The notes under the pieces: model-generated
The model's input: only the letters and a program-made list of their open reading frames with translations
Told to the model about the DNA's origin: nothing
Database searches by the model: none
Position numbers and translations under genes: made by a program
In this document: positions 1-10,095 of the stretch, piece by piece
How positions within the stretch are numbered: position 1 is the stretch's first letter
Layout: every line of letters begins with the position of its first letter
Source: Mesostigma viride
Taxonomy: Eukaryota; Streptophyta; Mesostigmatophyceae; Mesostigmatales; Mesostigmataceae
NCBI GenBank assembly: GCA_009746045.1
Contig: RPFO01000165.1
Span: 3,635,918 to 3,698,417 of the forward strand
Direction: 5' to 3'
Length of the DNA stretch: 62,500 nucleotides

Positions 1-453
1 CGCGGACCGGCACTGGACGCAAATGGTTTTCACCTTTGCGGCATGCCAAATCAGAATATACGCTTGGCTGATCTCGATAGTATCGGCTACGCCCCCTTCT
101 CATGAAGGTTCCAGCCGTGTTCAGCCCGTCTCACGTTTCGAGACTGAACAAGTCTCGAGTGCAGACACGTGTGTAGTACTCCTACACACAGATCTCGAAT
201 GATTTATCTAGTACCAAATCCGAAAGGCTTGCATCACTCCCCGGAAAGGAGAACTTTGGCGGATGACTGTAGGTGTCAGTTGGCGATGCCCTAGGATCCA
301 GAGACGTCCGTCCTATAGTCAGCAAAATTGGTGCGAGAGGTCCCCAGCTCGATTCCGGCCTGGTATCATTTGCAGATCGCGTTTTTCCGCGTTTTCCGCG
401 GACCGGCACTGAACGCAAATGGTTTTCACCTTTGCGGCGTGCCAAATCAGAAT
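1..453. repeat. Direct repeat pair, 57 bp
   Basis: Bases 1-57 recur at 397-453 with two substitutions. The unit starts CGCGGACCGGCACTG and ends near CCAAATCAGAAT. The first copy lies at the window edge, so the repeat may be longer. No coding potential is convincing here; the short open frames across it have no family features. Confidence 0.85.
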
Positions 454-481
454 GTAGCGCAGGCCAGAGATCTAGCTGGAA

Positions 482-552
482 AGCCGCACCATGGTAGCTA
501 GCTTGTCTGTTTTTATCTCATCCGCGTTATTTGCTCGAGTTGTTCAGGATGA
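482..552. repeat. Inverted repeat arm (partner 8352-8420)
   Basis: The reverse complement of 482-552 aligns to 8352-8420 with roughly 80 percent identity and one small gap. Both arms carry the blocks CATCATCCTGAAC and GCTACCATGGT. The arms bracket the minus-strand LINE. They may be ends of an older element into which the LINE inserted, but no terminal duplication was found. Bases 553-904 hold no recognisable gene. Confidence 0.5.
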
Positions 553-846
553 TGGAAATGAATGGAGGTGGACATGCGTAGCCGTTGAAATTACAGACAG
601 CTGATATCCAGGAAAGGACGCATGGCTTCCAACAGCGTCACATGCGCACTAGAAAACCAGCGCAGGCCAGATGTCACGGAAGAAGATGATGAGACTGTCC
701 GCCCTTACGATCGCACACCTGGCTGCTGATCGAGAAGGCTTCCGAGATTCTCAATTCCGAGAACCAACCCACGAGCCGCTCGGGTTTCCAATGTCCCTCA
801 ACCTCACCCTAGCTGGATCTAAGACCTCTGCCTTGGCTGTAATGTA

Positions 847-868
847 CGTGCTCCCGTTGGGGAGTCAC
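847..868 (-). repeat. Copy of a 22-bp retroelement 3' motif
   Basis: This is the exact reverse complement of the 22 bases at 6781-6802, which lie just upstream of the (TTAA)n tail of the insertion at 6598. It probably marks a second, minus-oriented fragment of the same short retroelement family. A GGAT/ATGG microsatellite follows at about 883-899. Confidence 0.55.
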
Positions 869-904
869 AGAGTATTAACCCCAATGGATGGATGGATGGA
901 CACA

Positions 905-1114
905 CAATCCTACCGGTCTATTGTACCTTGGTCTTGGTCCTCACGGTGCTCACCTACGATGCCGAGGCCTAGACGCTCTCGGACCAGCTGGTCACCCGGC
1001 TGAACGGCACAGTAAATCAAATCGGCTTCGACAGGCCCTGAATGAAGGGTTTTACGCACCTGCGACTTGAGTCTTTGTATAGAGGCATGACTCGCATTTC
1101 AGATGAGATTACTG
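905..1114 (+). pseudogene. Degenerate LINE reverse-transcriptase fragment
   Basis: Translation in shifting frames gives LVLTVLTYDAEA and, further on, LESLYRGMTRISDEI. These match the C-terminal RT region of the minus-strand LINE (VLVLTVLTYGAEAW and SESLYHGMPRVSDEI). The fragment has in-frame stops and frameshifts, and it ends where the AATTAATT tail of an inverted LINE 3' end begins, at 1115. It is a dead, 5'-truncated copy. Confidence 0.7.
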
Positions 1115-1215
1115 AATTAATTCATTAATTAACAGGTAACCGCGTTACGTGGGCAGTCCTCAGTACAGTCGACGAGTGAGTGGGATGGGATTGGATGGAT
1201 CGAGCTAGCTATCTA
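1115..1215 (-). mobile_element. Truncated LINE 3' end with terminal stem-loop
   Basis: On the minus strand this matches the 3' UTR of the plus-strand LINE copies at 9990-10090. It shares the region after the stop codon (CTTAGATAGCT versus CCTAGATAGCT), a CCATCC...CATCCCA stretch, and a stem-loop (1133-1151) followed by a TTAATTAA-type tail at 1115-1132. Only about 100 bp of the element remain. Bases 1216-1305 hold nothing recognised. Confidence 0.65.
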
Positions 1216-1439
1216 AGACCTCTTTGAAAGTGCGGTCTCCGGATTTTTGCCTTTGCACCGTGTGCAGTTCTTGGAATCATGGCATGGCTAACGTAATGAC
1301 TGACTAAATTAAATTAAAATAAATTAAATTATAACATGCCGCCGTGGGGAGGTCATGTAGCACATATTTCATGATGGATGGGGTGGAGGAAGCCGCGTGA
1401 TCGAACGATCCTAATTCTATCTAGAAAATCCTAACTACA

Positions 1440-3683
1440 CTACTCATCAAAACGCCTCCTCCGCTTGGGGGGAGGTGGCTTGCCCACAGGGTCGGGCGTG
1501 TGCGCCTTGACAATCTTCTTCCACCTCGTCTTGTCCTGCATGGCAGTCCAAAGACGGGAGAGAGAGTGGATGCGGTGCTCAAACTGGGCTGGGACCACTA
1601 GGTCGTCCAGCAACATCTGAACGTAGTTGGTGACAGGTTTCCCTACCCTTTTGGGAATGTCCGCGGGGCCAGGCCAGGTCAGAATGTGCCGCCCTGGTTG
1701 GCCAAGCCGCTGGGGGCCGGCCAGACCAAGGGTGGTGTCGACCTGGCTGGTGCGGGCAACTAGGTGTCCTACAAATGCTATCCTACGCTGCCTAATCTCG
1801 TCCGAAACACGAGGCATGCCATGATACAAAGACTCTGATGACGGACGCTCGGAAAACCCTACGTTAAGGACCTGCCGGAGCATCCTGTAAACGGTGCCAT
1901 CTAGCCTAGCTGCCAGTTTGGGTGGGAGGGTCCACGCCTCGGCGCCATACGTGAGCACCGTGAGGACGAGGACCTTGAAGAGCATGCGCTTGCGGTGCCC
2001 GTCCAGGCCCTTCGAGCGCCAGTAAGGTGTGAGCGAACGGAGCTTGGCCCAGGCAAGGCCGATGCGGGTGTCCACATCGTCGGCGGTGTCAGGAAGCCAG
2101 CTCCCCAACAGCTTGAAGCGGTCGCGGAACGGGACCTCCGTCCCGTCGAGCAGGCGCGGCAGCGGTGGTTTACTGGATGCCCCTATCACCATCGCCTCAG
2201 TTTTGACACTAATCTCCAGCCCCACCGCCCGCGCCTCCAGGCCCAGGCAGTCCAGCCAGGTCTGAATGTGCTCGGGGCTCTCGATGAGGGTGGTATCATC
2301 CGCATAAATCAGGTCGGCAAGGCGGTAACCAGGTCTAACCCCGCCGTGCTCTTTCACGTTAAGGATGTCCAAGCCTGGCTCGAACCCCTTAAGAGCAGTA
2401 AAGCGCGCACGTGCCCGACGCATGACGTGGTCCACGACAATAATGAACAGGTATGGGGACAGGACACAACCTTGCCACACCCCGTGGTGAAGGGGGAATG
2501 GTGGAGTGGTGCCCTCCGCAGTCCGCACTACTGCCTGTGAGCCCTCATACAGTCGGCGAATGGCAGCAATAAACGCAGGTGGTACCCGATCCAGAGCTAG
2601 GATGGCCCAAAGAGCCTCCCAGAGAACCGTGTCAAAGGCCTTGATATAGTCAACAAAAATGAAGACCAGCGGCAAACTATCAGGGGGAAGTCGACGCACC
2701 TCCTCCATCAACCGGCGCGCGACAAACACAGCCATGACAGTGTTACGACCACGACGGAAACCCATCTGAGACTCACCCAGGTGTGGGTCCAGCGCGGCGC
2801 GGAGCCTGTGCAGCATCATGCGCATGAAGACCTTCAGCGCGGCGCTCTGGAGGCAGACACCCCGGTAGTTGCCGGGGTCAGCAGCAGAGCCCTTCTTGTA
2901 CATGCAGCATGACGCGGATGGCCGTCTGCCACTCAGCAGGCGGAGGCTCGTCAGAGAGCAGGACACGGTTGCAGAACGCCAGCAGAAGATCCTTAATCGC
3001 CAGATCAGGGGTCTTCAGCAGCTCAGCAGAAAGGTGGTCGGCACCGACCGCCGCGTCGTACCGCAGGCGAGCAAGGGCGCCGTCCAATTCCTTCAAAGTG
3101 AAGGGGGGGACGACGTCGTCAGTGGCAAGGCAGCCCTCCTGCAAGGCGGGGACTTGGTAGTCCGCGGCCGAGGAGGGGGCCGCTGGCGGCGGCGGGGGTC
3201 CGGCGACCCCGAGGCGGGCGGCCGTCTCGGGGTGCAGCGGCGGGGGGGGGCGCGAGCCCCACCGGTCAAGGAAACATTGTGGGCCAACCAGCGGTCAAGG
3301 CTGACCGGCGCCGTGCCGTCCCCCGTGTGCTCCACCGGGGTGCGCTGCCGCCGGCCGCCGAGCCGGTCGACGTGGTACGACATGTCCTTGCCCTGGTTTC
3401 GGGCCTGGCAGGCCTTGGCATCCGCGATGCACTGGGCCGCCTCCGCGTCCTGAGCATGCTCGTAGGCCTCCACAAGGGCGGCCTTGAGCAATGGTTTCTG
3501 CAGCGGGTCCCGGTTACGCTTGAGGCGGTGCCGGGCGGCCAAGACCTTGGGGTCCTGGCGGTAGAGCGGGCCGGGGCGGCGGCGGGGCATGACAGGCAGG
3601 TGCCGGGCCGCCAGCAACGGGGCACGGGCCGCAAAGCCCGCAAAAATGGCTGCGTTGGGGGCACCCTTGTCCAGCTCGTCGAC
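1440..3683 (-). pseudogene. LINE 1 ORF2, reverse-transcriptase half
   Basis: This half contains the RT palm and C-terminal domain of LINE ORF2, which would copy the element RNA at a nicked target. Visible motifs are FVDYIKAFDTVLW (first catalytic Asp), the YADD box near 2299-2310, and a C-terminal region with LFKVLVLTVLTYGAEAW. The reading frame changes near 3240-3280, beside a long G run, and again near 2900 (VMLHVQEG versus CCMYKKG), so the gene is broken. It ends in a basic tail, KRRRRFDE. The upstream endonuclease continues beyond the hAT-like insertion, with GTCGAC at both junctions. Confidence 0.88.
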
Positions 3684-5129
3684 CAGTGAACAGCCATACG
3701 GCGTATAATACGCCGTATGGCGCGTATTATACGCCATACGCAAGATTTCCGTATGGAAATGGGAAAAAAAATACGCACTGCGTATTTTTTGCGTATTTTT
3801 TGCGTATTGCGTATTTTTTGCGTATTTTTTGCGTATGAACCTCGTTCGAAGTAGCTTCTGGCATCATTTTGGACGGCACGTGGAGCCGGAACTAGATGCA
3901 GGTGCCAAGCTGGCCGTGCATGTACGACTGTACGTGCATTGCTGCAGATTGCTGCGTGTCGGACTAGGGTCTAGGAGACGAAGGACGAGGAAATTAGGTG
4001 ACGAAGTTATGTTGTCTGCCAACAAGGGCGCGCATCTGGCACCTAACATTTAATCGTAGCACAATTGACATCCAGGCACCATGGCTAGCGACGGTGATGG
4101 TGTGGGTCTATGGAACACGATGATAATGGGGCCGACGAGATGCAGGCCGTATTCGAGACTGTCTGGACACACATCGTGAAAACAGACTCTCAACAAGAAA
4201 GGGCAGCCGACAGGTAACTACTAGCTCAGTGACGTGCACACTTTTGGATGCAAAATTCTCGGGTTCTACCACCCGAGCAAGGCTAGCACCCGCCATATCA
4301 TGGGCGCTACGTATGCGAAGGAGGCAAGAGTGAGCGAGTGCAAGAGACCGCCGGAGGCATTACGTCGCAGGCTGCGGGGTATTTGGTGTGACTCGCGATG
4401 CACATAAATGCCTTATTTAGCCATGCAGGCTGCTGCTAGCCAGCCACCGTACCATATGTGTTAATGGTTTAGGGAAGCTGGGTCGGGTTGCTGGCATGCA
4501 TGCTATCCTGCACGCTAGCCACATTGTTGGCAGCCCGTATGGATTCTTGCTTCATGTAGATCAATATTGCATGGTGGCCTACCACGAGTAGGCAAGATGT
4601 CTGTTTCTGGCACAATGTCTTATTACTTTTGGCAAGTTGGCCGACTGACCATGTGCAGTATTTCAGTCCTAGTATAGCCATTCCATGCAGTGATGGCATG
4701 GTTTTTTAACTTCAACATACAGTAATGGTGGCAGCGATCTCTATACCACTGCAAGTGTCAATGTGCATGCATATCTACTTGTGTTATTATCCTTTTCAGG
4801 TGTGCACTGATTGTGCATACAACTTTGTTATTTTGTGCTATTTACAGACATTATTAATAACAACAGATGTACAATGCTTGTATTTGTAGGCATGCAGCGA
4901 CGGCAACGGCAATATTATGTGATGATGTGTTAAATAAAGGCAAGTGGTGTTGCAAGAACACAAAAAAAACATGCCTGATTGGTCAGAATGTTGAAGAACC
5001 CCCTGAACCATGCAAAAAACAGCATTTTCAAGAGTCCCCGTATGGTTTGCGTATTATACCCCGTATGGCGTATTATACACCATACACAAGGGCCCCGTAT
5101 GGCTGCGTATTGCGTATGGCTGTACACTG
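3684..5129. mobile_element. Non-autonomous hAT-like DNA transposon
   Basis: The left end CAGTGAACAGCCATACG and the reverse complement of the right end (CAGTGTACAGCCATACG) match at 16 of 17 positions. The flanking 8-mers TCGTCGAC (3676-3683) and TGGTCGAC (5130-5137) match at 7 of 8. An 8-bp duplication and CAGTG termini are typical of hAT elements. Subterminal repeats of GCGTATT and CGTATGG fill both ends, including a run of TTTTTTGCGTA at about 3770-3835. No transposase is visible in the 1446 bp. The insertion splits LINE ORF2 between endonuclease and RT. Confidence 0.85.
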
Positions 5130-5137
5130 TGGTCGAC

Positions 5138-6377
5138 GTGCGCCCGGGCGTCCAGGGCCGACAGGTAGTAACTCCTGGCGGCACCGGTTCCGCTCGTGCT
5201 CGGCGTCCGTCCAGTCCTCAGGATCTCCCTTGACCGGACATAGAGCAGACCAGTCAGGGCGGACCAGTGCGGCGCGGCGCGCGGGGACGTGGAACCGGAG
5301 CCGAAGGGTCGCGCGCACCAACCGGTGGTCAGAGCACACCGTGGGCGTGTCAAACACTCGGGCGTCCAGAACCGAGGTGCACCTGGGCTGCCGTACCACC
5401 ACGTAGTCCAGACAGGCCTGACGGCCGTTAGGGCCACGAAAAGTGACCAAGTCCGGTGAGGGACGTTGGAATTGGCAGTTGACAGCAACCATCCCGCTAT
5501 CCCGCAAAAAGGCAGAGAAAAGGGGAGTGTTGGCGTTAGCTTCCGTGTCAGCAGGCGCAAAGCGACTGCCAGCAGTGCCCACGGGGAGCGTAGCATTGGC
5601 GTCGAGCAGCATAACCAAAAAGTGGCGGGCCGGAGTGACCCCCTCAAGGTCATGCAAAGATTCGAAGAACTCCTCACGGGCCGAATCAGGTAGACCACTG
5701 TGGGGTGCGTAGCCCACCCCCACCGTGAGGTGGTGTTTAGACCGCCCCTCGACAGAGGTGAAATGTGCTACCATAAGGCGTGGGGTTAGAAACTTAAGCG
5801 TGCTGAGGCTAGCAACTGCCAGCGGCGAACACAAAAGACCAACACCACCTTGGCCAGGCGTACCGCTGCCAGCGAAGTAAAACCGCCAGCCACCCGCCAA
5901 GCGAGCAGTGCTCACCAGGCCAAGTGGCACCGTGCGGCGGTGTTCCTGGACGCCTAATATAGACACACGATGCTCAATGCAAAATGCGACTAGCTCCTCG
6001 ATCCGGCAGCTATGGTCGTCATCTAGCAATGTGCGGGTGTTAAAAGTGGCAAGGGCCAAGGATGCCTGCTGGCCCACCAGGGGAGAACGACGATGGGTGA
6101 TGGGGGTGGGTGCGGCGGGGAATGGAGGTGGGGGTGGAACGGAGGGGGGAAGGGAAGCGGTGGAAATAGTGCTTTTCATCGCATTTATTTTGTCCTGCAG
6201 GCGTAGGATGCGAGCCTGCCGCCTGCTCTGGGTATTCGGGGATGCTTGCGCAACGCAGAGGCGTAGTAGGAAATCTAGCATGCGTTGGGTGTTGCTAATC
6301 TTGCTGCTGAGAGCTGTCGTTCTAGCCCGAGATACCGGCACCACCATGTGTCTCAGTCGACTGTTAGGTCGATGCAT
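5138..6377 (-). pseudogene. LINE 1 ORF2, AP-endonuclease half
   Basis: This is the N-terminal part of LINE ORF2, an apurinic/apyrimidinic-type endonuclease that nicks target DNA for target-primed reverse transcription. Visible blocks in order are LATFNTRTLL, VQEHRRT, GGVGLLCS, VGYAPHSG, LLDANATL and the C-terminal SDHRLV, which holds catalytic Asp-His residues. The frame is open from the Met at 6377 into the hAT-like insertion. The last 20 or so residues of the apparent ORF (past 5138) are transposon sequence. ORF1 ends 71 bp upstream. Confidence 0.88.
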
Positions 6378-6447
6378 GGTAGTGGAACGGGACTGTTTAG
6401 AGGCTGTCCCCGAAGCCTGTTAGCCGCGAGCCGACGAGGAAGGTTGT

Positions 6448-7869
6448 CTACCTACTGTCTACCAACAGAGGCAGCACCCTTCTGGCTAGACACCTGACGA
6501 GACTCCGCTCCGGGGGTGTTAATCTGAACACCTGCTTTCCATCAAAGAATGCGGCAAAGGAGCCATCCTGAAGCAGACGCAACTTAATGCGCTTACCTCC
6601 TTGCTATGATATGCTCACATGGGTCTTATTGCACCCACAGTTTGCCGGATCGTTAGCCTGTCCTTTTAGCTAGCCGCGCCCGATTGCAGCTGTGGCATGC
6701 CTTTGGCATGAAGGAGACTGGGGGTCTCTGCCCTTTCTCCTGTAGTGCACACACAGGGATTAAAAGCACTTCGGTGCTCCGTGACTCCCCAACGGGAGCA
6801 CGAGTTTAATTAATTAATTAATTAATGCGCTTACCCGGGGTCTCGTGCTCCTTGGTTGCCTGGACGATGGGGCTGTTCCACACCGCGCTCCTCGCCTTCA
6901 GTTGAGCCGGCGTGTAGTCCTCGTCGAGGCTGAACTCACCGCGCTGGAGCAGACGACGTGCTCCCAGAACGAGACGTTTGTCGTGCATTGAGGCCATGGT
7001 GACGACGACCAGGCCCATAGGGCCTGGCAGCCGAATGGCACGTTCAATGGCAACACGGTTCTGGAGCTGCAGCCTTCCCAGAAACGCTGGGCCGCGCAGC
7101 ACCTCGGTATAAGTGAGTGTGCTGTCTCATGGGCCTCGCCTTTCTGGAAGTTCTTGATTACCATATTGCGTTGGCGTTGCTGCACTGCATTCTGGGTGAC
7201 CGCAGCGGTAGCGGCAGACTTGGCCGCCTGTTGAACAATGGTGGTCAACTGCTTGCCGGTAACGTCGGCAAACGTGGTCGTTTTGGCGGGGGCTGCCATG
7301 GCTTTCTTCAGCTCCAGCAATTGTGCTGTCGCAGCTGCAGACGCCTCCGTCAGGACCTTAATTTCGCCCTGCACGGTCGTAAAAGACTGTGCTAGGTTCT
7401 GCAGTTGCCCGGTAATATCGGACGCGGGGGCTGGCCCGGCGATGGCTGTCGCCGGCAGCTCGACAAGCGCAGGGCAGCACGAAATAAGACAGGCAAGCTG
7501 ACGCTGGTCCGCCTCCCAATCACGCCACTCATCCTCAGGAGCTTCCATAATCTTGCCTGTGGAAGGGTGGCGAATCGGGGCGTCGTTGTCTCTGCGGAGC
7601 TTCAGCACGCTGGTTACGGCGGCGTCGTTGTAGGCGAGTAAGGTAGCGATGTTGGCCAGGCTCAAACGCTGTTCGGGAATGTAGAATGCTGAGGGAATGG
7701 CTTCCGGCAAGGAGGTTTCAGTATCTATCGGAGTTGCTTCCGAAGTCTTGGGCCGCTTTTGAGCGGCGTTCTCGGCGGCGACATGGCTGTCGTTGGCGAT
7801 TTTGTTTGCAGCAAGCTGGGCATCAGTAGACTCGGCGACAGAAGCTGAAGGTGATGCGGGGGCCTCCAT
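6448..7869 (-). pseudogene. LINE 1 ORF1 (RNA-binding, L1-like)
   Basis: ORF1 protein of the LINE. The N-terminal part has a helical, Ala/Gln-rich stretch (QLLELKKAMAAP, QAAKSAATAAV) likely to oligomerise. A region like the L1 ORF1 RNA-recognition domain follows, with MVIKNFQKGE, AIRLPGPMGLVVVTMAS and a C-terminal ARRLLQRGEF...PAQLKAR. The frame shifts once near 7105. The 6598-6821 insertion interrupts it near the C-terminus, after which the frame resumes (KLRLLQDGSFAAFFDGKQVF) and stops at 6448. The Met at 7869 is the first in-frame start after stops. Confidence 0.75.
6598..6835 (+). mobile_element. Short tailed retroelement insertion (SINE or truncated LINE)
   Basis: The 14-bp duplication TTAATGCGCTTACC at 6584-6597 and 6822-6835 flanks 224 bp that end in a (TTAA)n tail. 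LINE ORF1 reads through when one duplication and the insert are removed, which confirms the boundaries. Near the 3' end, GTGCTCC and GGGAGCAC can pair in a stem-loop (about 6775-6801). No clear pol III A and B boxes are seen, so a 5'-truncated LINE is as likely as a SINE. Confidence 0.8.
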
Positions 7870-8459
7870 ATCAACATTTAATCACTCCTAGACGATGGCA
7901 GGGGGCGCAGGTACACGGCTCACGTGCGTGGTGCCGCCATAACGTGCAGAAAAATAGCGATATGTGCTGGGCAGGCCGCTGGCGATAACTTGCAAAATCC
8001 TGGGCGATGGCTGCCAAAAATTAAATCAGCGTGTTCGTCATCAAAAAGCGAGTCTGTTGCAATTTACCCGACCAAATTTCATGCCCGGAGTCAAAAGTTA
8101 TGAGCATTCTCGGCATCCATAGCTCGGCACACCGTAAACCGCATGACTGACTAGCTAGACCTTTTCAGTGGTTTCCCATTTGCGGGTATTTCCTCGTAAA
8201 TGGTGGGAGAGCGATCGCAGCAATGGTACTTACCCCTAGACACTCCCGGCCAGAGGCTCGAAACACACGCCCTGATCAAGCAAGCTGTTTCCGGCCCCAC
8301 CGCCCAGGTCATCATTTCAATGCACAAGGCTACACATTTCCATCACCATTCATATTCATCATCCTGAACGACTCGAACACGCGGACAAGATAACGGCAGG
8401 CTCGAGCTACCATGGTCCGGATTCTCCCGATTTCTGGCCTGCGCTGGTTGTCTTCTTGA
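7870..8459. other. Non-coding flank and probable LINE 5' UTR, with inverted arm
   Basis: No gene is visible. The part nearest ORF1 is likely LINE 5' UTR. Bases 8352-8420 are the partner of the inverted arm at 482-552. The segment ends at ATCTAAGACCT (8459-8469), an 11-mer also present at about 818, 1209 and 12054. Confidence 0.4.
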
Positions 8460-8466
8460 TCTAAGA

Positions 8467-9104
8467 CCTACCCCGCCCTACCCTGGATCGTCAAGTGTGA
8501 CCTCTTCAAGGTCGTCATTCTGACGATCCTGACCTACGGCGCCGAGACCTGGACACTGACACAGGAGCTGGAGCAACGACTCGACGGCAACGTCACCAAG
8601 ATGCTGCGCAAGGTCCTTAACATCCCCTTTGGTTTGCACATTAGTAATGAGGATTTGTACGCTGATTTGCCCTATGTTTCCCACATTCTTAGGCATATGC
8701 GCCTGGGCCTAGCCGGGCACCTGGCCCGCACAGATCAGGTAGACACATCAGATAGGCTAGCCGGCACCAAGCCCGCCCAGCCTGGGCGATATGTCCTCAC
8801 CTGGCGTTCCCCAGGCCGCGCGCGGCAGGGCCGCCACCCGTGGACTTTTTGTGATAGACTCGGCATGGACATGTGCTACACTAGACGTGATGGGCTCACA
8901 CCCGGGCAGCCTCCTGGTTTGTCTGTAATATGGAGGCAGATGGTATGCAAGGATAGACGGCAAGTTGTGATGAAGGGGGCCACCCCCAAGTCTGTGGGGG
9001 CTCCGCGTGTGACCGCGTATGGCATTCATAGCGATTCGGGCCGCGCTGCCCACAACCCTGTAACTAGGACCTAGATAGCTTACACCAGCCATTCCATCCC
9101 ATGT
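8467..9104 (+). pseudogene. LINE 2 fragment, RT C-terminal region (copy A)
   Basis: This is a 5'-truncated LINE copy. It encodes the end of the RT and the C-terminal domain (VILTILTYGAETWTLTQELEQRL, LGLAGHLARTDQVDT, PWTFCDRLGMD), ending in VTRT and TAG at about 9072. It is nearly identical to copy B, beginning at 9402, with an offset of about 935 bp. Copy A stops within its 3' UTR and copy B follows directly, so the pair looks like a tandem duplication or two targeted insertions. Confidence 0.8.
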
Positions 9105-10095
9105 TCCGACATCACGCTCATCGAGAAGCCGGAGTCTGCCCAACTTTGGCTGGACTGCCTGGCGCTCGAGGCTCGGGCGGTTGGTCTAGAAATCAGCCCC
9201 AAAACGGAGGCCCTGGCCCTCGGCATGGCCAGGCCCCCACCCACACTCCGCCTCTTAGACGACACCGAGGTCAACTACCCTACTTCAGGCCGCTTCAAGC
9301 TGCTGGGCAGTTGGCTTCCCGACTGCGAGGACAACCTGACGACACGGATCGGCATGGCGTGGGCGCACCTCCATGACCACCGCCGCTGGTGGAGCAACCC
9401 CGCCCTACCCCGGATCGTCAAGCGTGACCTCTTCAAGGTCGTCATTCTGACGATCCTGACCTACGGCGCCGAGACCTGGACACTGACACAGGAGCTGGAG
9501 CAACGACTCGACGGCAACGTCACCAAGATGCTGCGCAAGGCCCTTAACATCCCCTTTGGTTTGCACGTTAGTAATGAGGATTTGTACGCTGATTTTCCCT
9601 ATGTTTCCCACATTATTAGGCACAGGCGCCTGGGTCTAGCCGGGCACCTGGCCCGCACAGATCAGGTAGACACATCAGATAGGCTAGCCGGCACCAAGCC
9701 CGCCCAGCCTGGGCGATATGTCCTCACCTGGCGTTCCCCAGGCCGCGCGCGGCAGGGCCGCCACCCGTGGACTTTTTGTGATAGACTCGGCATGGACATG
9801 TGCTACACTAGACGCGACGGGCTCACGCCCGGGCAGCCTCCTGGTTTGTCTGTAATATGGAGGCAGATGGTACGCAAGGATAGATGGCAAGTAGTGATGA
9901 AGGGGGCCACCCCCAAGTCTGTGGGGGCTCCGCGTGTGACCGCGTATGGCATTCATAGCGATTCGGGCCGCGGTGCCCACACCCCTGTAACTAGGACCTA
10001 GATAGCTTACACCATCCATTCCATCCCATGTTCCCCTCCCACTGATGACTTATGCTCACGTGACGCAGTCACGTGTCTATTAATTAGTTAATTAA
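9105..10095 (+). pseudogene. LINE 2 fragment with complete 3' end (copy B)
   Basis: The translation starts just after the RT catalytic Asp pair (DITLIEKPES aligns after YADD in LINE 1), then runs open to the stop at 9999-10001. It includes AETWTLTQELEQRL and HLARTDQVDTSDRL. The 3' UTR holds the perfect stem-loop CACGTGAC-GCA-GTCACGTG at about 10057-10075, followed by a TTAATTAG-type tail. The palm domain is lost, so this is a dead 5'-truncated copy. Confidence 0.85.

Larger units (their letters stand above)
1306..7900 (-). mobile_element. LINE 1: non-LTR retrotransposon with ORF1 and EN-RT ORF2
   Basis: A two-ORF LINE lies on the minus strand. ORF1 (7869 to 6448) comes first, then ORF2 with an AP-type endonuclease (6377 to 5138) and reverse transcriptase (3683 to 1440). 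The 3' end carries an AATTT-type tail (1306-1332). ORF2 is split by a hAT-like insertion at 3684-5129 and ORF1 by a short tailed insertion at 6598-6821. Several frameshifts also show that the copy is dead. The 5' end is uncertain; the sequence upstream of ORF1 (7870-8351) may be 5' UTR. No target-site duplication was found for the LINE itself. Confidence 0.85.
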
